DNA of 64,000 bases from contig NZ_FRAC01000014.1 in assembly GCF_900142215.1 (NCBI RefSeq), forward strand, positions 128,468 to 192,467, given 5' to 3'. The translations under genes were made by a program, and so were the position numbers. The notes below the pieces were generated by a model, which worked only from the letters and a program-made list of their open reading frames with translations, made no database searches and was not told where the DNA came from. This document shows, piece by piece, positions 52,738 through 62,362 of this stretch (within the stretch, counting starts at the first letter, position 1; each line of letters begins with the position of its first letter). Origin of the DNA: Anaerocolumna jejuensis DSM 15929 (GTDB lineage: Bacteria; Bacillota; Clostridia; Lachnospirales; Lachnospiraceae).

Positions 52738-54023
52738 CGGATATTTTAATTTATACCATCCTGCCCTTACTTGGAAGTATATTTATCAAATACTTCATTT
52801 TTTACAGCATGAAGCGTATCGGTACCAATGTTAATGTGGGAAGCTTTAAGAAAAATATTATTGTTGCCGGGTATATCACCCTGTCCGTCTCTTTCTCCTT
52901 ATTGGGTAATGGCCTGATTAACCTTCTGATTCTTATGCTCATTCCTGTAATCGGACACTTTCTGTATAATAATCTTCGCTTATACATCGTCTATTACACA
53001 GGTTTTATTATTGCATTATATTTAACCGACATTTTATCAATAATTCTTATGCAGCTGCTGTTTCAGTATAACTTTATCTATTTTATCCAAAAGCAGATTT
53101 ATTATATGACTCTTATCATTACCATACGCTTTATCGAATTTCTGGTTTTAAAAATACTGGTTGCCGTAATACGCAAAAAACATCACGTTCAGATAACCCT
53201 AAGGCAGATGGTAAGTTCCTTTATAATGCCTGTATTCAGTATTATCAACCTGCTCAGCATGATGTTTTTTATCCAGATATACGTGTCGGAAGAATTTATT
53301 ATTCTTCTGGAAGTAAATATTGCCATGCTGTTTGGCTTAAATATTTACTTCACCAGTGTCTTTGATATCATAGCCAATAACAACCATCTGGAAAATGAAT
53401 TAAATCTGTACCGGCAGCAGCAGGTCATTCAGACCCGGTATTATGAGAATTTAGAAAAGAAATACGGCAATACCAGAAATCTGATTCACGATATCCGCAA
53501 CCATATACAGGCTATGGAACACCTTTATGAGGAGCAGGAGAATACAGAGGGCTGCGGATACACAAAGGATATACACGATATGTTAAATCAACTTGGGCTG
53601 AAATACTATACCAGCAGTAAAATGCTTAATATTATTTTAAATGATAAGGTTCAGGCCATGCAGGCTTTTGGGATTAACCCGGATATCAAGATTTCAAACG
53701 TTGATTTAAGTTTTATCCGGGATGTGGATATTACGACCCTCTTTGCCAATATTCTTGATAATGCCATAGAATCAGCAACTCTTAGCGATGAAAAACAGAT
53801 TATACTCCGTGTTGCAGTGGTGCATGATTTTATTTCCGTCATTCTTAAGAATTCCCTGGCACAAAGCCCTGTAAAGCATGGTGACACCTTCGTAACGACT
53901 AAGGAAGCCCATGAAGGCCTTGGCCTTAAAAATGTAGAAAGAGTTGTAAAAGATTATAAAGGAGATGTTCAATATGAGTGGGGAGAACAATATTTTATTA
54001 CAAGAATTATGCTTGCTATTTGA
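52734..54023 (+). CDS. GHKL-type sensor histidine kinase (AgrC/LytS-like)
   Basis: 429 aa. Six or so helices in the first 220 residues, then a coiled coil, the phospho-His in LIHDIRNHIQAMEHL (about 248), N box NILDNAIESA, G box GLGLKNV. Lacks an adjacent autoinducer gene (agrBD). Overlaps the RR by 4 bp and the protease-like gene by 50 bp, pointing to one operon. Confidence 0.92.
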   Translation: MTDILIYTILPLLGSIFIKYFIFYSMKRIGTNVNVGSFKKNIIVAGYITLSVSFSLLGNGLINLLILMLIPVIGHFLYNNLRLYIVYYTGFIIALYLTDILSIILMQLLFQYNFIYFIQKQIYYMTLIITIRFIEFLVLKILVAVIRKKHHVQITLRQMVSSFIMPVFSIINLLSMMFFIQIYVSEEFIILLEVNIAMLFGLNIYFTSVFDIIANNNHLENELNLYRQQQVIQTRYYENLEKKYGNTRNLIHDIRNHIQAMEHLYEEQENTEGCGYTKDIHDMLNQLGLKYYTSSKMLNIILNDKVQAMQAFGINPDIKISNVDLSFIRDVDITTLFANILDNAIESATLSDEKQIILRVAVVHDFISVILKNSLAQSPVKHGDTFVTTKEAHEGLGLKNVERVVKDYKGDVQYEWGEQYFITRIMLAI

Positions 54024-54750
54024 TGCACTCTTATGTTTTGGAATACCTATCATAGGTATATTACTTCTCAGAAAGAGAGCAGACCGGGTTCTAAAGCCCT
54101 TTCTTCTTGGAATGGCAGCCTTTGTTATAAGCCAGATGCTTTTACGAATCCCCTTGCTCCAGCTCGTACTTCCGAATTTCAAATGGTTCTTATCCCTGCA
54201 GGTACAGACCTATGCCTACGGTCTATTTTTAGGGTTAAGCGCAGGGGTATTTGAAGAGAGCGCCCGTCTTATTTTCCTTAAATACTTTTTAAAAGGCCGT
54301 ACCAGCCTTACAGACGGATTGGCCTTTGGCTTTGGACACGGTGGAATTGAAGCCATGCTCCTGGTGGGCATTAACAGTATTGCAGCGCTAATCTTATACC
54401 CGATGGGAAATCTTAACCTGGCAGGCAGTGGATATCTGACTCTCCTGCTTGGGGGCATCGAAAGGATATTTGCCATATCCTTTCATATTGGTGCAACCTT
54501 AGTGGTATTGTATGGAATCAGGGTACGCAAGGCTTTCCGTTATGTAATACTGTCCATATTGCTTCATGGCCTGACAGACAGCATGATAGTTATTCTGCCT
54601 GCTGCCTTCGCCATTGGCAATCTTGGGCTCGAGTTATACGTTATGATTATCTCTTTTCTGGTGCTAGCTTTCGGAATTTGGCTATTTAAACGCCATGGAA
54701 AAGAGGTACTTAATAGTAGTAATCAGGAATATCAAATCAAAGATTTGTGA
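53974..54750 (+). CDS. YhfC-family intramembrane metalloprotease-like protein
   Basis: 258 aa, eight or so helices. ATG 53974 (MSGENNILL) has GGAG 9 bases before it. Conserved EESAR, GHGGIEA, SFHIGATL and LLHGLTD give Glu/His pairs that fit the CPBP/PrsW-like membrane protease group to which YhfC belongs. Overlaps the end of the kinase, so it may cleave a partner or the kinase's signal. No direct proof. Confidence 0.8.
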   Translation: MSGENNILLQELCLLFDALLCFGIPIIGILLLRKRADRVLKPFLLGMAAFVISQMLLRIPLLQLVLPNFKWFLSLQVQTYAYGLFLGLSAGVFEESARLIFLKYFLKGRTSLTDGLAFGFGHGGIEAMLLVGINSIAALILYPMGNLNLAGSGYLTLLLGGIERIFAISFHIGATLVVLYGIRVRKAFRYVILSILLHGLTDSMIVILPAAFAIGNLGLELYVMIISFLVLAFGIWLFKRHGKEVLNSSNQEYQIKDL

Positions 54751-54768
54751 TTCACGAAAGGAGTTATT

Positions 54769-55182
54769 ATGAAAAAATTTACTGCCCTATTTCTGCTGGT
54801 GGTTATGAGCGCTGTCTTATTAAGTGGATGCTCTTCTACAAAATTATCGGATTCTTTTGATAAAGACACCGTTGAAAAATCTGCAAAACAAGTGATAGAA
54901 GATCTCAATAATGATGATTACGACAGTGTTATAAGCATGTTCCGTGATGACCTTAAAGAAGAATTAACCGCCGGCAGCTTAAAGGATGCCGCCACCAAGA
55001 CCTATGGCAATGCCGGTAAATTCGAAAAGTATAAGAGTGTATCCATTCTTGGACAGAAAGTAAAATCCACGAAAGAAGATTGTGCTGTCGCCATTGTTGT
55101 TGCTAATTATGAAAAACAGAAGGTTGAATTTACCTTAAGCTTTGATACCGATATGAAACTAATCGGATTATATATGAAATAA
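54769..55182 (+). CDS. DUF3887-type lipoprotein
   Basis: 137 aa. Lipobox LLSGCSS at residue 21, then a compact alpha+beta domain (NNDDYDSVISMFRDDLKEEL) of the NTF2-like/DUF3887 kind. 18 bp after the YhfC gene with AAAGGAG SD. May be bound to the same membrane signalling operon. Ligand unknown. Confidence 0.75.
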   Translation: MKKFTALFLLVVMSAVLLSGCSSTKLSDSFDKDTVEKSAKQVIEDLNNDDYDSVISMFRDDLKEELTAGSLKDAATKTYGNAGKFEKYKSVSILGQKVKSTKEDCAVAIVVANYEKQKVEFTLSFDTDMKLIGLYMK

Positions 55183-55293
55183 AGGTGATTGACTTTTCCA
55201 TCCTTTTTTCCATCAGATTACTTCTGAATGTTTATATTTTATTAAAAAGGAAATCCTAACCTAATAATGGATTTATTCAGAAAGGAAATCAAT

Positions 55294-56787
55294 ATGCCAA
55301 GTAATCGCTTTACTTCATTATGGGAAAAAGATATCTTTATAAAAGAAAGACAGCAATGGCAGGGAGAGGGTACGGCAGAGGCTGTAATCATCGGCGGTGG
55401 ATTGACTGGGATTCTGACTGCCAGCTTCCTTAAAAAAAAGGGCGTTGACAGCATTATTCTGGAGGCAGGCAAAACTGCTTCCGGCCAGACAAGGAATACG
55501 ACTGCCAAAATAACCTCCCTGCACGGGCTTATCTATGACCAGCTGATAAAGGATTTCGGACAAGAAAAAGCCACACTTTATGCCAGTGCCAACGAGGAGG
55601 CAATCACCCTCTATGAAAGCCTTATCAAGGAAAATTCCCTCTCCTGCCACTTTAGCAGACTTCCTGCCTATGTATACTCAACCACCAACAGCGATTCCAT
55701 CAAAAAAGAAGTCGATGCTGCCATAGCATGCGGTATTCCCGCAAAATTTACAGATAAAGTCTCCCTTCCCTTTTCCATAAAGGGGGCTGTGTGCTTTCAG
55801 GGGCAGGCACAATTTCATCCACTGGAATTTGTACAGGCTATTGCCGAACCTCTGTCAATCTATGAGAATTCCAGAGTGATAGACATTGATAAAAATACCG
55901 TCATAACCAAACAGGGCAGGATTACAGCCAAGCACATTATAATGACCTCCCACTTTCCCTTTCTGATTACTCCCGGTTACTATTTTGCCCGTATGCACCA
56001 GGAACGTTCCTATTGCCTGGCACTTGAGACCCCCTACCCGCTGGATGGTACCTATAAGGAGGATTTAAAGGATGGCTTATCTTTCCGCAGGTATGAAGAT
56101 CTGTTGATTCTTGGGGGAAGCGGTCACAGGACGGGGGAAAATAAGACCGGTGGTCAATATGAAGCCCTGCGTACTGCTGCCAGAGATTATTTCCCGGAAG
56201 CGAAAGAGAGATACTGCTGGTCTGCCCAGGATTGCAAGACGCTGGATGGTATTCCCTATATTGGACATTTTTCCGACCAGACACCGGATTGGTATGTTGC
56301 CACAGGCTTTCAAAAATGGGGTATGACAACTGCCATGGCAGCAGCCAATCTGTTAAGTGACATGATTACCGGAAAAGAAAATCCTTACGAAGAGGTATTT
56401 TCTCCCCAGCGTTTTAAGCTGACTGCTTCCATAACAAGCCTCCTTAATGAAACAAAGCACAGTGCGGTAGGACTTGTTCTTAAGAAATTAAAGCCCGTTC
56501 CCTCGGACCTGTCTGCCATAGAGCCCGGAACCGGCAGAGTGGCTGAGCTTGACGTTGAAAAGGTGGGAATATACAAGGATAAGGAAGGAAAAATCTTTGC
56601 CGTAGATACCAAGTGTCCCCACCTTGGCTGCCAGCTGGAATGGAATGAAGAAGAGCAGACCTGGGACTGCCCCTGCCATGGTTCCCGCTTTGACTACACC
56701 GGAACACTCTTAGATGAACCGGCAGGTGACTCCATAACAAGGAGGGAATTTCATGAAGAATCTCCTGAAGCAGAAACCATACTTTGA
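55294..56787 (+). CDS. FAD-dependent oxidoreductase with C-terminal Rieske domain
   Basis: 497 aa. ATG 55294 has AAAGGAAA upstream. FAD-binding DAO fold (VIIGGGLTGILTASFLKKKG, 31-50; DGIPYIG...YVATGFQKWGMTTA) and, from about 425, a Rieske [2Fe-2S] domain with ligands Cys-x-His in CPHLGC and Cys-x2-His in CPCHGSRF. Likely transfers electrons from an amine or thiol substrate. Its last 35 bases overlap the tocopherol-cyclase-like gene. Confidence 0.9.
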   Translation: MPSNRFTSLWEKDIFIKERQQWQGEGTAEAVIIGGGLTGILTASFLKKKGVDSIILEAGKTASGQTRNTTAKITSLHGLIYDQLIKDFGQEKATLYASANEEAITLYESLIKENSLSCHFSRLPAYVYSTTNSDSIKKEVDAAIACGIPAKFTDKVSLPFSIKGAVCFQGQAQFHPLEFVQAIAEPLSIYENSRVIDIDKNTVITKQGRITAKHIIMTSHFPFLITPGYYFARMHQERSYCLALETPYPLDGTYKEDLKDGLSFRRYEDLLILGGSGHRTGENKTGGQYEALRTAARDYFPEAKERYCWSAQDCKTLDGIPYIGHFSDQTPDWYVATGFQKWGMTTAMAAANLLSDMITGKENPYEEVFSPQRFKLTASITSLLNETKHSAVGLVLKKLKPVPSDLSAIEPGTGRVAELDVEKVGIYKDKEGKIFAVDTKCPHLGCQLEWNEEEQTWDCPCHGSRFDYTGTLLDEPAGDSITRREFHEESPEAETIL

Positions 56788-57673
56788 GGGCTGGTATTTT
56801 AAGCATCAATATAAAGAGGAAGTGCTTGCCCTGATTCCCGGCATCAACCGTGAAAAAGGCAGGGAAATAACTCCTTTCCTTCAGATTATAGCGGGAAGCC
56901 AATCCTTCTGCCTTACCTTCTCTCAGGAGGAATGCTTTATTGACAGGCGAGCCTGTTATATCCGCCTTGGTAATAACATCTTTACAAAAGATGGTATCAT
57001 GGTGGATATTGACAGGGATGGCCTGAAATTAAAAGGTACTCTCCTTTACTGCGGGCTTCATCCGATAGCCTATAGCATCATGGGATTCTTCCGGTATTTT
57101 CCCTTTATGGAATGCAAGCATGAGGTTATCAGCATGTCCCATCACCTGTCGGGAAGCCTTACGCTGAATGAAAATACCCTCCCCTTCGGCAAAGGTACCG
57201 GCTATATTGAAAAAGACTGGGGCCATTCCTTTCCCAGCTCCTATCTGTGGCTGCAATGCAATGAATTTACAGGGGATACCTGCTCTATCATGCTCTCAGT
57301 TGCCCATATTCCTCTGTGGGGCACCCAGTTTACAGGATGTATCTGCGCCATTCATTACAAAGGGAAGGAATACCGCCTTGCTACTTATCTGGGCGTAAGG
57401 ATTTTAAAGGCTGCACCTGCTCTTATTATTTTAAGACAGGGCGATTTTTATCTGCGCATAAGAATAAAAGAAGCTCCGGCTTTGTCTTCCTATGACTTGA
57501 ATGCCCCCAGAAAAGGGAAGATGAGCCGTGTTATAAAGGAAGCCCATCTCTGTGAGGGCACCTTTTTGATGTCCTGTAAAAAACAGGTGGTATTTCAGAT
57601 AAAAAGCAAGAGGGTAAGCCTTGAATCGGTATCGGATGATAAAAATAACAAAATCAGGCGTAAAGCCTTCTAA
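56753..57673 (+). CDS. Tocopherol-cyclase-like family protein
   Basis: 306 aa. FEGWYFKHQYKEE at the start and GYIEKDWGHSFPSSYLWLQC near 145 are typical of the tocopherol cyclase/lipocalin-like family found in bacteria; catalytic role unproven. AAGGAGG-like SD (AGGAGGG) within the previous gene. Translationally coupled with the FAD-Rieske enzyme, suggesting one lipid or quinone modification step. Followed by a strong terminator. Confidence 0.85.
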   Translation: MKNLLKQKPYFEGWYFKHQYKEEVLALIPGINREKGREITPFLQIIAGSQSFCLTFSQEECFIDRRACYIRLGNNIFTKDGIMVDIDRDGLKLKGTLLYCGLHPIAYSIMGFFRYFPFMECKHEVISMSHHLSGSLTLNENTLPFGKGTGYIEKDWGHSFPSSYLWLQCNEFTGDTCSIMLSVAHIPLWGTQFTGCICAIHYKGKEYRLATYLGVRILKAAPALIILRQGDFYLRIRIKEAPALSSYDLNAPRKGKMSRVIKEAHLCEGTFLMSCKKQVVFQIKSKRVSLESVSDDKNNKIRRKAF

Positions 57674-57677
57674 GAAG

Positions 57678-57724
57678 AAAAGCTTACCGGTCATACTTTA
57701 GATTACCGGTAAGCTTTAATTCTT
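57678..57724 (+). terminator. Terminator after the tocopherol-cyclase-like gene
   Basis: AAAGCTTACCGGT (57678-57690) pairs with ACCGGTAAGCTTT (57705-57717), followed by AATTCTTTG; may be bidirectional. Confidence 0.85.
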
Positions 57725-57912
57725 TGTTTTTAATTCCTTTATTTTTTAATTTCTTTGCTTTTTATTTCTTTGTTATCTAACTCTTCCGCATTATTTTAGT
57801 TTCATTACCTTTAATGTCTTTCGTATTTAATATCTTTGCATTTAATCCATTGGATAATCTTTTCCGTTTTGATTTTTCTCATACCGAACGGTCTTATTTC
57901 TAAAATATCCTT

Positions 57913-58719
57913 TTATCCGTTTACTACGTGATATCTTCCCTTTGGCACAATAAAAGGGGAGCCGGAAACCGGGTCCTTTATTACGGCACAATCCAGTCCG
58001 AATACCTGTTTCATTAATTCTTCCGATATAATCTCGGAAGGTTTGCCCTGGGCAATCAGATTTCCTTTCTGCACCGCAAAAATATAATCCGCATAACGGG
58101 CCGACAAATTAATATCATGAAGTACCATGACAATAGTTGTCCCTCTCTTGCGGTTTAAATCGGTCAGCAAATCCAGGATTTCAATCTGATAGGTAATATC
58201 CAGGAAAGTAGTAGGTTCATCTAACAGCAGGATATCTGTCTGCTGGGCAAGTGCCATGGCAATCCAGACCCTCTGGCGCTGGCCTCCTGAGAGTTCATCC
58301 ACACTGCGGTTGGCCAGCTCCACAATGCCCATGATTTCCAGGGCCTCCTCCACTGCTTCATAATCCTTCTTCTCCAAGCCTTTCAGAAAGTTCTGATAAG
58401 GATACCTTCCTCTGGATACCAGATCGGAGACTGTAATTCCCTCCGGCACTACCGGTGACTGGGGAAGCAGTCCCAATACCCTTGCCAGCTGCTTGGGCGG
58501 AATGGTACCAATCTGCTTACCGTCGAGGACGACCTCACCGGAAATCGGCTTAATCAACCTGGCGAGGGTTTTCAGCAGGGTGGATTTACCGCAGGCATTG
58601 GCACCGATAATTACGCTTATTTTGTTATTCGGTATAACCACATCAATATCATTGATGATAATCTTTTTATCATAACCGGCAACTATATTGCTGGCTGAAA
58701 ATGCAGGTGTCTTTTTCAT
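57913..58719 (-). CDS. Iron-siderophore/haem ABC transporter ATP-binding protein
   Basis: 268 aa of the FecE/FhuC type. Walker A GANACGKST (37-45), signature LSGGQRQRVW, Walker B ILLLDEPTTFLD. Last gene of a four-gene operon, overlapping the upstream permease by 4 bp (ATGA). SD GGAGGAG precedes. Powers uptake of an Fe(III)-siderophore or related chelate. Confidence 0.95.
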   Translation of the reverse strand: MKKTPAFSASNIVAGYDKKIIINDIDVVIPNNKISVIIGANACGKSTLLKTLARLIKPISGEVVLDGKQIGTIPPKQLARVLGLLPQSPVVPEGITVSDLVSRGRYPYQNFLKGLEKKDYEAVEEALEIMGIVELANRSVDELSGGQRQRVWIAMALAQQTDILLLDEPTTFLDITYQIEILDLLTDLNRKRGTTIVMVLHDINLSARYADYIFAVQKGNLIAQGKPSEIISEELMKQVFGLDCAVIKDPVSGSPFIVPKGRYHVVNG

Positions 58720-59750
58720 GCTGCTCCTCCGGTTTTATTCATACGTATCAGTAAATAAATAAGGTAAGGTGCTCCCAGGATACCGGTAATGACTCCCACT
58801 GGGAAACGGGTATTAAAAGCATATTGCCCTATGATATCAGCTAAAAGCACCAGGGCTGCTCCTGTCAGTCCCGCCGGTATGGTATTGGAATTACCCGCCC
58901 CTGCCATCCTTCCGGCTATGGGGCCTGCCAGAAAAGCAACAAAGGCAATGGGTCCGGTTACTGCCGTTGCATAAGCAATTAAAAAGACAGCGCTTATGAC
59001 CAGAAAAAGCCTGGTTCTGTCTGTTCTCAGCCCCAAGGTAACTGCCGAATGTTCTCCCAGCTCAAGGATTTTCAATTGTCTGCCGAAGAAAACCAGCAGG
59101 CATCCACATAAAAGCACCACGGTTAAAAGTCCCGGGATATCTCCCATTTCCATTCCGTTTAAACTGCCGCTCAACCATCTGAGGGCAGCCGGCACATCAT
59201 ACTGATTGGCTCGTAAAAGCAGAAAGGAAATTACCGCATTTAACATGGCCTGTATGCCGATTCCGATAAGAATCAGTCTTCCTCCGGAAAAGCTGCCTCC
59301 CCGGGAGAGGGCATATATGAAAAAAGCCACTGATATTCCGGCAATAACTGCTGATATGGAAACAATACTGCCGCTGACCTTAAAAACAAGAATACAGAGA
59401 ACTGCCGCCACACTGGAACCGGAGGTAACACCTATAATGTCCGGGCTTGCCAGAGGATTGCGAAGCATGGTCTGAAAGGTATTGCCTGCCATGCCAAAGG
59501 CCATTCCTGCTAATAAACCGGCTAACATTCTGGGAAGCCTGATGGTTCCGATTGCAAAAGCGGCACCTTTTATCTCTTCTCCCAGGAGGACCCGCAGAAT
59601 TACTTCCGGTGAATATCTGGTATTTCCCAAATACAGCATGACACCGCAAAGGATGGCCGTAAAGACCCCTAAAGCTGCTGTTACCACCGCTCTGCGAACC
59701 CTTCTTCTATAAAAACCTTCTCTTACAATATTGGAATTTGTATTTGTCAT
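58716..59750 (-). CDS. FecCD-type permease (second)
   Basis: 344 aa, about 9-10 helices. ATG 59750 (MTNTNSN) chosen since AAGG precedes it and it overlaps the first permease by 4 bp; the open frame extends 87 codons further, antisense-like and without sense. FecCD motifs: GTIRLPRMLAGLLAGMAFG, NPLASPDIIGVTSG, GPIAFVAFLAGPIAGRMAG. Partner of 59747-60745. Confidence 0.93.
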   Translation of the reverse strand: MTNTNSNIVREGFYRRRVRRAVVTAALGVFTAILCGVMLYLGNTRYSPEVILRVLLGEEIKGAAFAIGTIRLPRMLAGLLAGMAFGMAGNTFQTMLRNPLASPDIIGVTSGSSVAAVLCILVFKVSGSIVSISAVIAGISVAFFIYALSRGGSFSGGRLILIGIGIQAMLNAVISFLLLRANQYDVPAALRWLSGSLNGMEMGDIPGLLTVVLLCGCLLVFFGRQLKILELGEHSAVTLGLRTDRTRLFLVISAVFLIAYATAVTGPIAFVAFLAGPIAGRMAGAGNSNTIPAGLTGAALVLLADIIGQYAFNTRFPVGVITGILGAPYLIYLLIRMNKTGGAA

Positions 59751-60745
59751 AATGAACGAACCTTCACTCTCATAGCAATCAATATCAGGATAGGTGCTCC
59801 GAAAAATGCGGTTATAATCCCGGCTTCCAGTTCCCCCGGATATCCGATGAGCCTTCCTATGATATCGGAAACCGTTAAAAGAATGGCTCCGCCTATAGCT
59901 GACATAGGGACAGTATAGCGCATATTTGGCCCGCAGATAAGCCTCATGGTATGGGGAATCATCAGTCCCACAAAGCCGATAGGACCGGCCAGGGCTGTTG
60001 TTGCACCGCATAGCAGTACTCCTGCCAGTGCTCCTGCAATTCTTATCAGTCCGGTATTTACACCAAGTCCTGTTGCCACATCATCCCCTAAGGCAAGAGC
60101 ATTCAGAGCAGAAGCCAGCAGGATACCTATTACCAAACCCACAACCAGAAAGGGGGATACCGACAGGATTCCCTCCCAGGTCGCTCCGCTGACACTGCCT
60201 ACCTGCCAGAAACGGAAAGCGTTCATAACCTCCGTCCTTGGCAGGATTACGGCACTGACCAAAGAAGAAAGGGCTGCACTGGTCGCCGCACCTGCCAGAG
60301 CAAGCTTTATGGGTGTGGCACCTCCGGAGCCCATGGAACCAATCCGGTATACAAAAACAGCAGTTACCGCCGCACCTGCCAGAGCAAACCAGATGTATTG
60401 ATTTGCGGTATTGATATGAAAAAATGCGATTCCGCTTACCACAAACAAAGATGCTCCGGTATTGACCCCCAGAATACTGGGGTCGGCTATGGGGTTACGG
60501 GTAATTGCCTGCATCAGAGCGCCGGAGACCCCAAGGGAAGCTCCGGCGATAATACTGAAAACAGTTCTTGGAATACGTTCATGGACAACCAAAGAATCAA
60601 AGGAGGTACCGCCCGAATGAAGCAACGCCTCCAACACTTCCTTCAGACCTACATTTCTTGAACCAAGTGCCAGTGATGCTAAAACTGACAGTAGAAGGCC
60701 GACTGCACCGGCACCTGCCAATATGATTATTTTCTTTACTTTCAT
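59747..60745 (-). CDS. FecCD-type permease (first)
   Basis: 332 aa with about 9-10 helices. RIPRTVFSIIAGASLGVSGA, NPIADPSILGVNTGAS and GPIGFVGLMIPHTMR are the family signature. Overlaps the substrate-binding protein gene by 4 bp and the second permease by 4 bp. Forms the heterodimer channel with it. Confidence 0.94.
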   Translation of the reverse strand: MKVKKIIILAGAGAVGLLLSVLASLALGSRNVGLKEVLEALLHSGGTSFDSLVVHERIPRTVFSIIAGASLGVSGALMQAITRNPIADPSILGVNTGASLFVVSGIAFFHINTANQYIWFALAGAAVTAVFVYRIGSMGSGGATPIKLALAGAATSAALSSLVSAVILPRTEVMNAFRFWQVGSVSGATWEGILSVSPFLVVGLVIGILLASALNALALGDDVATGLGVNTGLIRIAGALAGVLLCGATTALAGPIGFVGLMIPHTMRLICGPNMRYTVPMSAIGGAILLTVSDIIGRLIGYPGELEAGIITAFFGAPILILIAMRVKVRSL

Positions 60746-61836
60746 TTTACTTTATCAGCTGCCTCTCCGATAATCTTTAAGTAGTCATCAATAGCTGCCG
60801 GTATGGACAAGGCACTGGGAGTAGAGGAAGCAGCAAGGGGTGCGCCATCCTGAAGCAGCACGACAGAGCCTCTCTTTACTGCAGGAATCGTTCCGACAAG
60901 AGAATCAGCCTGAAGATTCTTTAATAAGGTGTCATCTCCGTATGCAATGATAATATCAATGTCCTTCAAAAGGTCTGCATTCTCAGCGCTGATTTCAATA
61001 GCAAAGCTGGTGGAAGTCTCAGCCAGTTTCGTTACACTCTCCGGTACTTTCATTCCAAGGTCCATCAAATAAGCCGCACGGGGATCAGTGGGCAGATAAA
61101 TAAAGAATTTACCAAGATCGGAGGGATTAAAATAGCAGAAAACAGCCGTCTTGCCTGCTATCTGGGGATAAGCAGCCGTTTTGTCCGCAATCAGCTTCTC
61201 CAGGTCGGAAACCAGCTTTTCTCCTTCCGCCTTCATGCCCATTCCTTCTGAATCCATGGTAATCTGGTCGCGCCAGTAGGTCTGCCATGCCAGAGTAGGA
61301 TATGCTACTACCGGTGCAATTTTGCTCAGTAATTTATATTCTTCCTCTGTGATTCCGGAATAAGCCGCAAGTATGACATCCGGCTGTGCATCGCTGATAG
61401 CCTCATAATCCAAACCGTCCGTATCTTTAAAAAGAACCGGGTTCTCTACACCGAGTTTCTTAAAAGCTTCCTTTGTCCAGGGCAGTAAACCGCTGCCATC
61501 TGTTACTCCGTAATTGGCTTCGGAGATTCCCGCGGGAACTACTCCTAAAGCCAACGGTACATCCTGGTTACCCCAGGATATGGTAACCACATGTTCCGGC
61601 TTGCTTTTGATTACAGTCTCACCAAAGGCATGCTTTATCGTTATGGGATACTGTGTTTCCGTCTCAGCTGCAGCAGGCTCCGTATTCTCCGGCGTCTCTT
61701 CCCCGGGGGTTGCCGTTACTGCCTCTGTGGCGGCGTTATTATTTGCCCCTGAGGTACCGGAGGATTTATCTGCACAGGCAGTCAAAGTCATAACCAGTGC
61801 TATGGCTATAATAGAACTCAGTTTTTGTAATTTCAT
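60742..61836 (-). CDS. Iron-siderophore ABC transporter substrate-binding lipoprotein
   Basis: 364 aa. Lipobox LTACADKS near residue 21, a low-complexity Thr/Glu/Pro linker, then a FepB/FhuD-type fold (VVTISWGNQDVPLALGVVPAG, YEAISDAQPDVILAAYSG). SD AGAGGAG precedes ATG 61836. First gene of the operon; its transcript starts at a promoter overlapped by an operator palindrome. Confidence 0.93.
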   Translation of the reverse strand: MKLQKLSSIIAIALVMTLTACADKSSGTSGANNNAATEAVTATPGEETPENTEPAAAETETQYPITIKHAFGETVIKSKPEHVVTISWGNQDVPLALGVVPAGISEANYGVTDGSGLLPWTKEAFKKLGVENPVLFKDTDGLDYEAISDAQPDVILAAYSGITEEEYKLLSKIAPVVAYPTLAWQTYWRDQITMDSEGMGMKAEGEKLVSDLEKLIADKTAAYPQIAGKTAVFCYFNPSDLGKFFIYLPTDPRAAYLMDLGMKVPESVTKLAETSTSFAIEISAENADLLKDIDIIIAYGDDTLLKNLQADSLVGTIPAVKRGSVVLLQDGAPLAASSTPSALSIPAAIDDYLKIIGEAADKVK

Positions 61837-61868
61837 ATACGAACTCCTCTTCTTTTTATTGATTTGTT

Positions 61869-61919
61869 GTTAGTTTCAACTAACTTGCATAGATTATCAA
61901 AGGAGTCCGTTTTTGTCAA
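61869..61919 (-). promoter_or_regulatory. Promoter and operator of the siderophore operon
   Basis: Reverse strand: TTGACA (61914-61919), 17-bp spacer, TAATCT (61891-61896). Just downstream, over the start site, is the perfect 7-2-7 palindrome GTTAGTT-TC-AACTAAC (61869-61884), similar to DtxR-type metal-regulator sites. Confidence 0.7.
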
Positions 61920-62055
61920 GTAGCCGAAGGCCGAAGACAGGGCTGGTAAACTTTAATGAGCCGTGTTTTTATTACTTGGCAAATTCCTGTAACCCCAGTA
62001 GTTAAGCCTTTTTTCTAATTAAATGAAATCTTTTATGTTTTGTGTTCTCAATGAG

Positions 62056-62074
62056 AATGATAAATATTATCATT
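62056..62074. promoter_or_regulatory. Fur-box-like palindrome
   Basis: The perfect inverted repeat AATGATAAATATTATCATT, one mismatch from the 7-1-7 Fur consensus, lies about 140 bp upstream of the siderophore promoter -35. The rest of the 61837-62362 gap shows no gene. Confidence 0.5.
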
Positions 62075-62362
62075 TTAAAGCCAGCTTCTTATGACCATAT
62101 TATTTATTTTAATTCCATTAACTTCTAATTTTATACCGCTAGTCACCTTTCTCATTCATGAGCAGCCCAGAAGCATGCCGCATAATTATATCTGCTCTAC
62201 AGCCGTTCACTTTTTCCTTCTGCTGCCAATCAAGTTCTTTAGCTTCAAAAAAAATCCGCCGCAAAACCACCGGAAATAACCAATGATTTTACAACAGATT
62301 TCTATTCGCAAAATAACCATACCTTCTCAATCTTGTGCGAAAATTGCCTTTTAATTTTCACA

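Noticed and set aside
59751..60011. 87-codon N-terminal extension of the second FecCD permease
   Set aside because: It overlaps the first permease in another frame, is rich in Arg/Tyr/Ser like a shadow frame, and the ATG at 59750 has an RBS and an ATGA coupling.
62091..62279. Forward open frame of 62 codons upstream of the siderophore operon
   Set aside because: No RBS, hydrophobic by AT-rich composition, and next to a Fur-like site and promoter; nothing supports a gene.
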